Part shown: positions 14,559 through 21,907 of the stretch, piece by piece
How the letters are laid out: each line of letters starts with the position of its first letter
Position numbering within the stretch: the first letter of the stretch is position 1
From: Parcubacteria group bacterium
GTDB lineage: Bacteria; Patescibacteriota; Minisyncoccia; JACPCQ01
Direction: 5' to 3'
NCBI GenBank assembly: GCA_016179715.1
Contig: JACPCQ010000058.1
Span: 1 to 21,976 of the forward strand
Length of the DNA stretch: 21,976 nt
Program-made: the position numbers and the translations under genes
Notes under the pieces: model-generated
Told to the model about the DNA's origin: nothing
Seen by the model: only the letters and a program-made list of their open reading frames with translations
Database searches by the model: none

Positions 14559-15650
14559 CTATTTGTCCGTTACCCGTTCCGCTTCATCCGAGTTCTCCTC
14601 CGATCCGATAACCCTCCTCACCCGCCCGGTCAACAATCCCAGGCGCTTCTCCGAGTCCTCAAACGCCCCGCGCGCGTTATTGATATGCTTGCCTAATCTT
14701 TCAAAACTTTCGCCCAGTTTTTTTCCGTCAGTAAGGATGACACTGAGGCGCCTTCGGATTTCCTGCGTTTGCTTATTAAGCGTAACATCGCGAAACCAGG
14801 ACTGAATAGCCACGAGCGCAAGATATAAGGTGTTCGGGGAAGTCATAATAACACGTTTTTTTTGCGCGTAGTCGTTTAATGCAAGATCGCGCAGGTGAAA
14901 AAGAATGTCATAATACACCGCTTCAGCCGGTATGAACATGAGCGCGAGGTCTGTCGTACCCTCCCCTGGACGAATATATTTTGCCGCGATACTGTCTATC
15001 TCTTCTCTGACGCGGCGCGCAAATACCTGTATTCGCTGCGTGCGTATATGTTCGTCTTCCTCTTCCGCATATGCCGAGTAGGTTTCCCATGGAAATTTTG
15101 AGTCAATCGGCAGCAAAAGATCGCTGGGAAGCTTCACGGCAAAATCCACCGCATCCCCGCTCTTAAAGTAATATTGCCGTAATATGCGATCAGCCGAAAA
15201 CATTTGTACAAGCATATAATCCAACGAAGACTCGCCCCATTGCCCGCGCAGTTTTGGGGTCTTGAAAATGTTCTGAAACGAAGTCATTTTTTCGGTAGAG
15301 TGCGCGACCGTATCCTGCATCTCTCTGAACAGGCCGTGCATTTTTGTCATAGACTCGGTAAAGTCCCGCACCTGCTCCCGCATGGTGCGTGAGGAATTGT
15401 CCATAAGGTCGCGGCTTGATTTTAGATGCTCAAAAACATCCTGCTTCAGAGAAGAATTGAACTGGCTGGTAAGCTCGCTGGTTTTTTGGATTGTAAGTTC
15501 GAGCAGTTCCAGTTTTTTACTTAAGTCTTCACTCGCTTCCCTTCCCTTCCCGCGACGCAGCCGTAAAAAGACGAGAAGCAAAGAAACACCGCCCAAGAGA
15601 AAAAAAAACGCCAAAACGGCAAAGGCAAGGAATAATGTTGTGGTCGTCAT
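14559..15650 (-). CDS. rmuC: DNA recombination protein RmuC
   Basis: A 363-residue RmuC-family protein. It has one N-terminal membrane segment (5-29), a long charged coiled-coil stretch (about 40-125), and the conserved RmuC domain with KLRGQWGE (134-140), VKLPSDLLLPIDSKFPWE (172-189) and LMFIPAEAVYYDIL. The family limits certain recombination and inversion events, and its core is related to restriction-endonuclease folds. It is the last gene of a three-gene minus-strand operon: its ATG overlaps the stop of the antiporter gene as ATGA, implying translational coupling. The C-terminus is acidic (GSEENSDEAERVTDK). The 95 bases between it and convergent rel hold no clear terminator. Confidence 0.9.
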   Translation of the reverse strand: MTTTTLFLAFAVLAFFFLLGGVSLLLVFLRLRRGKGREASEDLSKKLELLELTIQKTSELTSQFNSSLKQDVFEHLKSSRDLMDNSSRTMREQVRDFTESMTKMHGLFREMQDTVAHSTEKMTSFQNIFKTPKLRGQWGESSLDYMLVQMFSADRILRQYYFKSGDAVDFAVKLPSDLLLPIDSKFPWETYSAYAEEEDEHIRTQRIQVFARRVREEIDSIAAKYIRPGEGTTDLALMFIPAEAVYYDILFHLRDLALNDYAQKKRVIMTSPNTLYLALVAIQSWFRDVTLNKQTQEIRRRLSVILTDGKKLGESFERLGKHINNARGAFEDSEKRLGLLTGRVRRVIGSEENSDEAERVTDK

Positions 15651-16606
15651 ATTCCTAATCCTATCACATATTCACTTAAGATAAAGACAAGATATAAAGA
15701 CACCAATACCCAGCCCTCACGGCGTGAAATATTCATTTTATGAGCAAGAAAGAGATTGAAAGACAGCAGTGCCAGCAACAAAAAGAGGCCGGGGGAAAAA
15801 AGCATGGAGATACGCTCCACCTCAATGGGGTGGATAATGCTTACAATGCCTACCACTCCGGCCGCAGTAAATGCGATGCTTCCCAACGCATTGCCCACCG
15901 TCATAGACGGGTGTTTCAATATCGCGGCGCGGATACTAAACCCAATCTCCGGAAGCGCTGAGCCAAGCGAGATAAATAAGACACCAAAAGTAAAAGTGCT
16001 GATAGAAAACATTTTGGCCAACGCGCTTCCGGACCAAACAAGAAGACCCGAGCTTACCAGCAGCACCGCCGCACCCAGCCCAAAGAGCATAAAACTACGC
16101 AACGCACTGCCGTGATGCGCCTTATGTTTCGAGAAATGATTAATGGCTTTTGTAAAGTGCTCCCGCTCGCGTGCCACACTCCAAAGATAAAAGGCAAGAA
16201 GCAAAAGAAGCACCAGCCCGTCCCCGCGCGAAATCATGCCGTCTACGGCAAGAAAAATCGGGAATAGCGCGAGTCCGAATATAATAAAGAAATTTTTTCG
16301 CGAAATCTTACTTTCCACCGACAAGCCGCCTCCGAATAAAGCAGCAAGGCCTATCACCAGAGTAATGTTGATGATATTTGCGCCGAGCACATCCCCTAAA
16401 GAAAGTATCGGCACGCCGCGCACGGCCGCGGCAATTCCAATAAAAAGTTCTGGTGCGGATGTCACGACACTCATCAAGATAAACGCTACCGCATACTCGG
16501 AAAGGCGCAGAAAACGCGCAATGGTTGTGAGTATGCGCACAAGAAAACTGCTGGAGTACCCCAGAAAGAAAAAAGAAAGAAGAAAGATAATCAACAACAA
16601 ACTCAT
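15647..16606 (-). CDS. CaCA-family sodium/calcium antiporter-like membrane protein
   Basis: A 319-residue protein with about ten hydrophobic segments and the two inverted alpha repeats of the CaCA superfamily. Repeat 1 (41-90) has SVVTSAPELFIGIAA (Glu53) and GDVLGANIIN. Repeat 2 (206-255) has SLGSALPEIGFSI (Glu220) and VGNALGSIAFTAAG. Both acidic residues are kept, but the second GSN motif has lost its Asn (GSIAF) and the first GN is GD, so ion preference may be changed. The start at 16606 overlaps the ATPase stop as ATGA, and the stop overlaps the rmuC start the same way. A Ca2+ or other cation exchanger is expected, paired with the upstream cation ATPase. Confidence 0.88.
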   Translation of the reverse strand: MSLLLIIFLLSFFFLGYSSSFLVRILTTIARFLRLSEYAVAFILMSVVTSAPELFIGIAAAVRGVPILSLGDVLGANIINITLVIGLAALFGGGLSVESKISRKNFFIIFGLALFPIFLAVDGMISRGDGLVLLLLLAFYLWSVAREREHFTKAINHFSKHKAHHGSALRSFMLFGLGAAVLLVSSGLLVWSGSALAKMFSISTFTFGVLFISLGSALPEIGFSIRAAILKHPSMTVGNALGSIAFTAAGVVGIVSIIHPIEVERISMLFSPGLFLLLALLSFNLFLAHKMNISRREGWVLVSLYLVFILSEYVIGLGI

Positions 16607-19314
16607 GCGTGTTTCTCCATTACGCGCACCCGCTTCCTTGCTCCCCGCGCAATATACCATTTTGCGCCTTCAATGGCAGCAAAATCCAATGCCCCCAAGG
16701 CAAATAAAAGAAGAAATTCTTTTCCGGAAAGCAGTGTGAGGTTGAGAAGAGAGCGCAGTGGCGCGAGCCAGAAAGCCAAGAAAAGAAATCCGATACTCGC
16801 AACAAATGCCGCAACGAGTTGCGGATTAGAAAAAATATTTATCTTCCAAATCGGCTTTCGCATATGTTTGAGCGGGAACGCAAAAAAAATCGCATCAATG
16901 GAAAGCGCCACAAAAAGAAACGTCCGTATCTCCTTCATTGGCATCCCTTGTCTGTAAAGATAAAAATAAATGCCGAATAAAAAGAGATTCGTAAGTAAGC
17001 CTATGCCAAAAATGATATATTTCATCTCCCGCGTAAAAAAACGATCGGATGACTGTGCCGCTGGCATACGCCGCATCACCCCGTCTTCTTTCGGCTCAAA
17101 AGCAAAGGCAAAATTCATAAATCCCTCCTGTACGATATTTGCCCACAAAATCTGCACGGGAAGTACCGGTAAAGGAAAACCAAACGCCAAAGCGCCGCCA
17201 ATGAGCACGATTTCAGTAAACCCGGTAGAAAGCAAATAAGTGACGATTCTGCGCAAGTTATCAATAATAACCCTCCCCTGTTCTATCGCACGAACGATAA
17301 TATCAAAACTGTTATTTAAAAGCACAATGTCCGCCGCTGCTTTGGCAACATCGGTCCCCGAGCCAAGAGCAATGCCAATATCGGCCTGTCGCAACGCCGG
17401 CGCGTCGTTGATGCCATCCCCCGTCATTGCAACAACCTCCCGTTGTGCCTGATACATCTGTACCAGCCGCTTTTTCTGATGCGGCAGGATGCGCGCAAAG
17501 ACGCGTGTGTGACGCGTACGTTCAAGCAGCTGTTCAGCCGGGATGCGCTCCAGCTCCCTTCCATCCATCACCTGTCCGTCTCTCCCCGCGGAGTCTGTCA
17601 TAATGCCGACCTTTCGCGCAATAGCGATTGCAGTACTCACATGATCTCCCGTTATCATAATAATGCGCATACCGGCTCCCTGTGCCGTCTCCACCGCCGC
17701 CGGGACCGACTTTCGTACGGGATCCTGAAAAGCGATGAGTCCCGCGAAGGTAAAGTGCGTAAATATTTTTTTGACATCATCAGGAAATACCGCAAGCCGC
17801 GTGTCGAGAAACGCCACACCGACAACCCGCGCGCCGGAGGTTGCGATTTCTTCATAAGCGGTCTGTATTTCCCGCTTGCGCTGCGCCGAGAACAAGACCG
17901 TAGCCCCGTCCTCCACTACTCGGGACGAAATATCCCCTATCGTTTCCGGTGCGCCAACGGCAAATATTCGGTTTGCCTTCTCCGCCTTTGCAAGCGTTGC
18001 GGCAAACCGTCGCTCCGCGTCAAACGAGAGCGTGTCCAGCAACGCAAAATCCTTGCGCAATGCATGAATATCAATCCCTGCATGAACGCCGGCAAGCAGC
18101 AGAGCTTTATCTGTCGGCCTGCCGCGTATACGCCATTCTTCCAGTTCCTCCTCCGGGTTTTCAATAAACGCGCTGGATGCAAGCACGCCAATCTCCAGTA
18201 TAGTGAGATGTTCGCTGTCAAGTTTTTTCTTTTTACCGGCATCGTCATCATCAAACCTTAATATCTCGCGCGGCGTAATAATATGTGAAATCTGCATGCG
18301 CGCTTGAGTCAATGTGCCGGTCTTGTCTACAATAATCACGCTCGCAGATCCCAGAGTTTCTGCCGCAACGAGCCTGCGCACAAGCCCCCCCACCTCTAAA
18401 ATACGCTCCATCCCAAGCGCCAAGACAACGGTAACAGCAATGGGAAGCCCCTCGGGTATCGCGGCAACCGCAATGGCAATGGCCATAAGAAACATCCCCG
18501 TGAGTCCCTCTCCACGCAATAATCCCAGCACAAAAAGCAAAGAAACAATCCCGAACACCGCAAGGCCTATAACGCGCGCCAGAGAACGCACGTTGCGTTG
18601 CAGCGGTGTTAATTGTCTTCCTCGCTGCTCTTGGAGCGAACTCGTAATTTTCCCGAATTCCGTACGCGCTCCGGTTCGCACCACCACCGCTCTGCCCCAT
18701 CCGCCGCTTACCAGCGTTCCCATCCAGACCATATTGGCGCGTTCCGGAACACGTGTTTCTTTAGGGATTGCCTGCAACATCTTTTGCGCAGGAACCCACT
18801 CTCCGGTAAGCACAGATTCATCGCTTTCCAGACCCCGCATCTCAATAAGCCGAGCATCAGCCGCCACCTTATCCCCGCTGTTTAACACCAAAATATCCCC
18901 GGGTACCACCTCCGAAATTTCCACCTGCCGCTGTCTTCCCTCGCGCAGCACAATGGCATACTCACGCACCGAGGCAACAAGTTTTTCAAAAGCCCGTTCC
19001 GCCCTTCCCTCCTGAATAACACCGACGGCCGTATTAATCGCAAGAGCAATAAAGATAACTGTCGCATCCGTATGTGCCCGCAAAAAGAGCGCCACCGTTC
19101 CTGCAACCAGTAAAAGCGAAATAAGAGGACTTTTGAACTGATTGGCCAAGAGGGTTACAAGCCGTAATTGCCGCTTGCGCACAAAAACATTCGCACCGTA
19201 TTTTGTCTTCCGTTTTTTTGCTTCTATGTCCGCAAGTCCCGATTCTGGACGTACGTGGAAAGATAAGAGTACCTCATGCGCAGTGTGCGCGTGCGGATAA
19301 GCATACACAGTCAT
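16603..19314 (-). CDS. P2A-type cation-transporting ATPase (Ca2+/Mn2+-like)
   Basis: A 903-residue P-type ATPase. It has an N-terminal cation-ATPase domain with YPHAHTAHEVL, the actuator motif LTGEWVP (169-175), DKTGTLT with phosphorylated Asp330, and the hinge GDGINDAPALRQADIGIALG. M4 has VAAIPEGLP (Glu288, matching SERCA Glu309). By hand alignment M5 keeps the Glu equivalent to SERCA Glu771 but has Gly where Asn768 is. M6 has WANIVQEG, giving Asn796, Gln for Thr799 and Glu for Asp800. This pattern resembles one intact cation site, as in single-site Ca2+/Mn2+ pumps of the PMR1 type; the ion is inferred. It heads the operon with the antiporter and rmuC. The start at 19314 is fixed by a TATAAT six bases upstream. 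Confidence 0.93.
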   Translation of the reverse strand: MTVYAYPHAHTAHEVLLSFHVRPESGLADIEAKKRKTKYGANVFVRKRQLRLVTLLANQFKSPLISLLLVAGTVALFLRAHTDATVIFIALAINTAVGVIQEGRAERAFEKLVASVREYAIVLREGRQRQVEISEVVPGDILVLNSGDKVAADARLIEMRGLESDESVLTGEWVPAQKMLQAIPKETRVPERANMVWMGTLVSGGWGRAVVVRTGARTEFGKITSSLQEQRGRQLTPLQRNVRSLARVIGLAVFGIVSLLFVLGLLRGEGLTGMFLMAIAIAVAAIPEGLPIAVTVVLALGMERILEVGGLVRRLVAAETLGSASVIIVDKTGTLTQARMQISHIITPREILRFDDDDAGKKKKLDSEHLTILEIGVLASSAFIENPEEELEEWRIRGRPTDKALLLAGVHAGIDIHALRKDFALLDTLSFDAERRFAATLAKAEKANRIFAVGAPETIGDISSRVVEDGATVLFSAQRKREIQTAYEEIATSGARVVGVAFLDTRLAVFPDDVKKIFTHFTFAGLIAFQDPVRKSVPAAVETAQGAGMRIIMITGDHVSTAIAIARKVGIMTDSAGRDGQVMDGRELERIPAEQLLERTRHTRVFARILPHQKKRLVQMYQAQREVVAMTGDGINDAPALRQADIGIALGSGTDVAKAAADIVLLNNSFDIIVRAIEQGRVIIDNLRRIVTYLLSTGFTEIVLIGGALAFGFPLPVLPVQILWANIVQEGFMNFAFAFEPKEDGVMRRMPAAQSSDRFFTREMKYIIFGIGLLTNLFLFGIYFYLYRQGMPMKEIRTFLFVALSIDAIFFAFPLKHMRKPIWKINIFSNPQLVAAFVASIGFLFLAFWLAPLRSLLNLTLLSGKEFLLLFALGALDFAAIEGAKWYIARGARKRVRVMEKHA

Positions 19315-19320
19315 GTTTCT

Positions 19321-19349
19321 ATTATAACCGCAGGCAGGCAAAAAGTGAA
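19321..19349 (-). promoter_or_regulatory. Promoter of the ATPase-antiporter-rmuC operon, leaderless arrangement
   Basis: On the minus strand TTCACT (19344-19349), 17 bases, TATAAT (19321-19326, perfect). The -10 ends six bases before the ATG at 19314 and no Shine-Dalgarno sequence is present. Confidence 0.68.
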
Positions 19350-19380
19350 AAAGAGTTCCATTTTTATACCCGTGATAACA

Positions 19381-19941
19381 TTATTTTTCTTCCAAGAAAA
19401 ACCGCCAGGGCTTTCGCTTCCACGCGCCAGCATACTCTACGCCAATACGCCCGCTGTTTCGTACAAGAGCCGAAGAAACCGCCGGCGCGTCTTCAATCCA
19501 TAATTTGTTGCCGGTAATGCTGTCCGTACCGTTTAGCTCGCGATCAACAGCAAGTGCTCGGCAAAGTTTTCCCGGGCCGTTTAGGTCGGCGGACTTGAGA
19601 TTTTTAGAAACCGGCACAAGTCCACGAATCAAGACTGCGGCGGGATACCCCTCTCTTTCGGTTACAATATTCAAACAATGGTACATCCCGTATATAAGAT
19701 AAACATAAAGCACCCCCGACAGGCCAAACATCGGCGATGTCCTTAAGGTCCTCCCTTTTGCAGCGTGAGATGCTTTATCGTCGGGGCCGCAGTATGCTTC
19801 GGTCTCGGTGATGCGAGCGCGAAAAATTTTTCTGCCTATTTTACGTACCAGTGTTTTGCCCAACAGCTCGCGCGCCACCTTGAGCGTATCGCGAGCAAAA
19901 AACGCCCGCGAAAGACGTGGGTGTGTATTTCTCTTGGTCAT
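19381..19941 (-). CDS. Methylpurine-DNA glycosylase (AAG/MPG family)
   Basis: A 186-residue protein of the Aag/MPG fold, which removes alkylated purines such as 3-methyladenine. Motifs visible: LARELLGK-like VARELLGKTLV, ARITETEAYCGPDDKASHA with the catalytic Glu, YVYLIYGMYHCLNIVTE, VLIRGLVPV and NGPGKLCRAL. The C-terminal part IGVEYAG.WKRKPWRF is also typical. The start at 19941 fits family alignments. In-frame ATG 19986 and TTG 20013 are alternatives; the TTG lies eight bases after a candidate -10 and could be a leaderless start. The stop lies 66 bases before the ATPase start, so the two genes are tandem but each seems to have its own promoter. Confidence 0.92.
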   Translation of the reverse strand: MTKRNTHPRLSRAFFARDTLKVARELLGKTLVRKIGRKIFRARITETEAYCGPDDKASHAAKGRTLRTSPMFGLSGVLYVYLIYGMYHCLNIVTEREGYPAAVLIRGLVPVSKNLKSADLNGPGKLCRALAVDRELNGTDSITGNKLWIEDAPAVSSALVRNSGRIGVEYAGAWKRKPWRFFLEEK

Positions 19942-20021
19942 AAATTCGATGTTCTTGAGACAATCTGCATATATCTTTCTGCCCATGACGGCAGTGATGA
20001 GTGCGGCCCTCAAACGACCTA

Positions 20022-20050
20022 AAGATAAATTATTCCGGCATATCTTTCAA
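20022..20050 (-). promoter_or_regulatory. Candidate promoter of the methylpurine glycosylase gene
   Basis: On the minus strand TTGAAA (20045-20050), 17 bases, TATCTT (20022-20027). The transcript would begin around 20015, beside the TTG at 20013 and 70 bases before the ATG at 19941. Confidence 0.45.
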
Positions 20051-20061
20051 CCGCGCAAATG

Positions 20062-20070
20062 TGATAAAAT
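20062..20070 (+). promoter_or_regulatory. Candidate extended -10 of the glycosyltransferase gene
   Basis: TGA followed by TAAAAT (20065-20070) forms an extended -10. It ends ten bases before the ATG at 20081. No good -35 is visible, which is usual with an extended -10. It overlaps the region between the divergent promoters. Confidence 0.35.
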
Positions 20071-20080
20071 CTAAAATAGT

Positions 20081-20824
20081 ATGGAAACATCAATTATTAT
20101 AAGAACCAAAAATGAAGATAGGTGGCTTGGAGAGTGTCTCAAACGCTTGAGCGAACAAACGTATAAAAATTTTGAGATTGTCTTTGTTGATTCCGGTTCA
20201 ACAGACAAAATATTAGAAATTATCAAAGGATCTGCGGACAGGTCTGTTTTTCCTTACGAAATAAAGTTGCTTCATATCAAACCGGAAGATTTTTCCTATC
20301 CTTATGCTCTAAATTATGGATGCGGACAAGCAAGCGCCAAAAAATATTTTGTTTTTTTAAGCGGTCATTCCTTGCCGGTGTCCAAAACCTGGCTGGAAGA
20401 CGGGATAAGGAATTTCAAAAGTTTTGAAAAACTTATCGGTGTCTACGGATTTGTCTGGGCTCTTCCGGACGGAACACTGTGGGAAAAATTCATTTTTAAT
20501 AAAACAATTTGCACGGTAAGAAATATTTTCAAAAAACAAGCAACGGTAAACAAAGTGGGTATGGGAGTACTTGGCTTTACTAACGCGATTGTGCGCAGAG
20601 ATTTATGGCACCAAAGACGATTTAATGAAGCGTACGGTCTTGGCGGAGAAGATGGTGAATGGGCGGATTATTGGTTTAAAAAAGGATATCAGGCGGTGCG
20701 AGATATTAAATTTTCAGTATATCACTCCCACAGATTGGGATATAAAGAACTCAAAGCACAGTGGAAATATTGGGCATCGTTATATAAACCGCATCCGTTT
20801 CAATTGCCTGATTTTCGCAAGTAG
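20081..20824 (+). CDS. Family 2 glycosyltransferase
   Basis: A 247-residue GT-A type glycosyltransferase. It opens with METSIIIRTKNEDRWLGECLKRLSEQTY and FEIVFVDSGSTD, the nucleotide-sugar binding part of GT2 enzymes. The expected DXD position reads LSGHSLPVSKTWLE, with no Asp pair, so metal binding may differ from the usual form. GGEDGEWADYWFKKGYQ supplies the acidic ED motif typical of the acceptor/catalytic region. No membrane segment is visible. A role in surface polysaccharide or glycoprotein synthesis is likely but the sugar is unknown. Codons favour AAA, GAA and ATT far more than the genes to the left, which suggests recent acquisition together with the nuclease genes to its right. Confidence 0.87.
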   Translation: METSIIIRTKNEDRWLGECLKRLSEQTYKNFEIVFVDSGSTDKILEIIKGSADRSVFPYEIKLLHIKPEDFSYPYALNYGCGQASAKKYFVFLSGHSLPVSKTWLEDGIRNFKSFEKLIGVYGFVWALPDGTLWEKFIFNKTICTVRNIFKKQATVNKVGMGVLGFTNAIVRRDLWHQRRFNEAYGLGGEDGEWADYWFKKGYQAVRDIKFSVYHSHRLGYKELKAQWKYWASLYKPHPFQLPDFRK

Positions 20825-21015
20825 CGAACTGAATATAACCAATTCTGCATAAGGCCAAACATGGCAGCTGTATGATTACGCCCATACACACACCCCCGCC
20901 GCACCGCCCGAAGCATTGAGAGCAGAGACAAGCAAAAACATTTTCTTTTCCTTAATTGAAAATCGGGGGTAGCGCGCGAAATCAAAAAATGTAAAGCAAA
21001 ATGTTCTGCAAGGCT

Positions 21016-21034
21016 GTGCCGCTTTTTGCGGCAC
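21016..21034. repeat. Perfect 7-bp hairpin with T5 loop
   Basis: GTGCCGC-TTTTT-GCGGCAC. It has no T-run after the stem on the plus strand, so it is not a standard terminator. Confidence 0.6.
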
Positions 21035-21058
21035 GGCGGCGGGGCTTCGCTTCGGCTC

Positions 21059-21101
21059 GGGCGAGGCGGAATTCCCCCCACACCCCCCTTCCGCCTCGCC
21101 C
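21059..21101. repeat. 13-bp perfect inverted repeat with C-rich loop
   Basis: GGGCGAGGCGGAA (21059-21071) pairs with TTCCGCCTCGCCC (21089-21101) around a 17-base loop containing two runs of six C separated by ACA. The stem is very stable and has no T tail. The G-rich complement of the loop might form other structures. Confidence 0.7.
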
Positions 21102-21185
21102 TCGCTTTGGACGCCGACGGAATTTGTGCCAACGAAGTTAGCGCGCCGCTTTTATCCGGTATATTAAATCAATTTCTTGATTATT

Positions 21186-21857
21186 TCAATTTGCTATTTT
21201 TTCGCGCAATGATTCAAAATTGATATATCTAATACAAAAATTTTTAGGTTGTAATTTTTTAATAATTTCATCAAACCTATTTTCAATTTCTTTATTTATT
21301 TTTTCATAAAATTTCGGCGGAGAATCAATGGCGTAAATAATCCATATATGTCCGCCGCCTGGATTCAATTGCTCTTTTGCCTTGTTTATATGTTCAGTAA
21401 ATTTTTTACCGACACACTCAATAAATTCTTTTTTTATGTCTTCTACCTCTTTTTGATTAAGCGCGGGGCTGATATTACAATACGGTCCTTTGTTTAATTC
21501 GTCCTGTCTTTTGCGTTCAATATCGCTATTGTCGATTGTCTTAACTTCAACACAAATATCGTTGGAACAAAAATCCGGTGTTTTTTCGTTTGTCTCCGGT
21601 AAAAAATTTACTTTATCATAAAAAGCGCAGGCGATACTTATTTCGTGAAGCATATCATTATGTTGCGCGTGTGTTTCGTTTTTCTTTTTACTTATTTTAT
21701 CCTTCAATATTTTCTTTTGGTCATCTGACAAATTTTTAACAAAAGAATCTATTTTTAGCATATGGGCTTCTTGATAGATATTGCCGTTGCCTATCTGTTT
21801 TAAATAATCTTCAAGGCCTATTTCAATAAGTGATTGATATAATTTTTCGCCTGTCAT
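21186..21857 (-). CDS. Putative PD-(D/E)XK nuclease, restriction-endonuclease-like
   Basis: A 223-residue AT-rich gene of unrecognised family. The middle holds HEISIACAF, then EKTPDFCSNDICVEVKTID: a P-D, eight residues and V-E-V-K, the active-site signature of PD-(D/E)XK nucleases, with an earlier Glu in the usual place on a helix. The N-terminal 75 residues are Lys-rich and helical (DDQKKILKDKISKKK). After the core come two more Lys/Glu-rich helical stretches and a strand HIWIIYAID. No helicase or methylase part is present. An HNH nuclease gene ends 50 bases upstream on the same strand, so a defence or mobile-element setting is plausible. The function is inferred from the motif only. Confidence 0.6.
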   Translation of the reverse strand: MTGEKLYQSLIEIGLEDYLKQIGNGNIYQEAHMLKIDSFVKNLSDDQKKILKDKISKKKNETHAQHNDMLHEISIACAFYDKVNFLPETNEKTPDFCSNDICVEVKTIDNSDIERKRQDELNKGPYCNISPALNQKEVEDIKKEFIECVGKKFTEHINKAKEQLNPGGGHIWIIYAIDSPPKFYEKINKEIENRFDEIIKKLQPKNFCIRYINFESLREKIAN

Positions 21858-21907
21858 AGTTTTGCGCTAAAATCATTTATTTAACTTGTTTTTGCGCGCC
21901 TATCATT

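Larger units (their letters stand above)
20825..21185. repeat. Gene-free block with GC-rich palindromes, possible dispersed repeat
   Basis: No convincing gene lies in these 361 bases. Base composition switches within the block: AT-rich ends surround a strongly GC-rich core (about 21010-21120) with CTTCGCTTCGGCTC-like repeats and C-runs. Two perfect hairpins lie in the core. The reading frames through it are Pro/Arg-rich and look like translated non-coding DNA. Blocks of this style occur as intergenic repeats in some bacteria, and I have an unverified impression of similar ones in CPR genomes. Confidence 0.3.

Noticed and set aside
17443..18261. 272-residue plus-strand open frame
   Set aside because: It lies wholly antisense to the conserved core of the P-type ATPase, and its Arg/Cys/Ser-rich product is typical of a shadow frame.
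21072..21088. G-quadruplex on the minus strand
   Set aside because: Only two G6 runs are present, so a standard four-tract quadruplex is not formed without splitting runs.
21059..21101. Terminator for the glycosyltransferase gene
   Set aside because: The stem is strong but lies more than 230 bases after the stop and has no T tail on either strand.
20800..21132. 110-residue minus-strand frame through the GC-rich block
   Set aside because: Overlaps the glycosyltransferase end and translates palindromes and C-runs into Pro/Arg-rich sequence; more likely non-coding repeat DNA.
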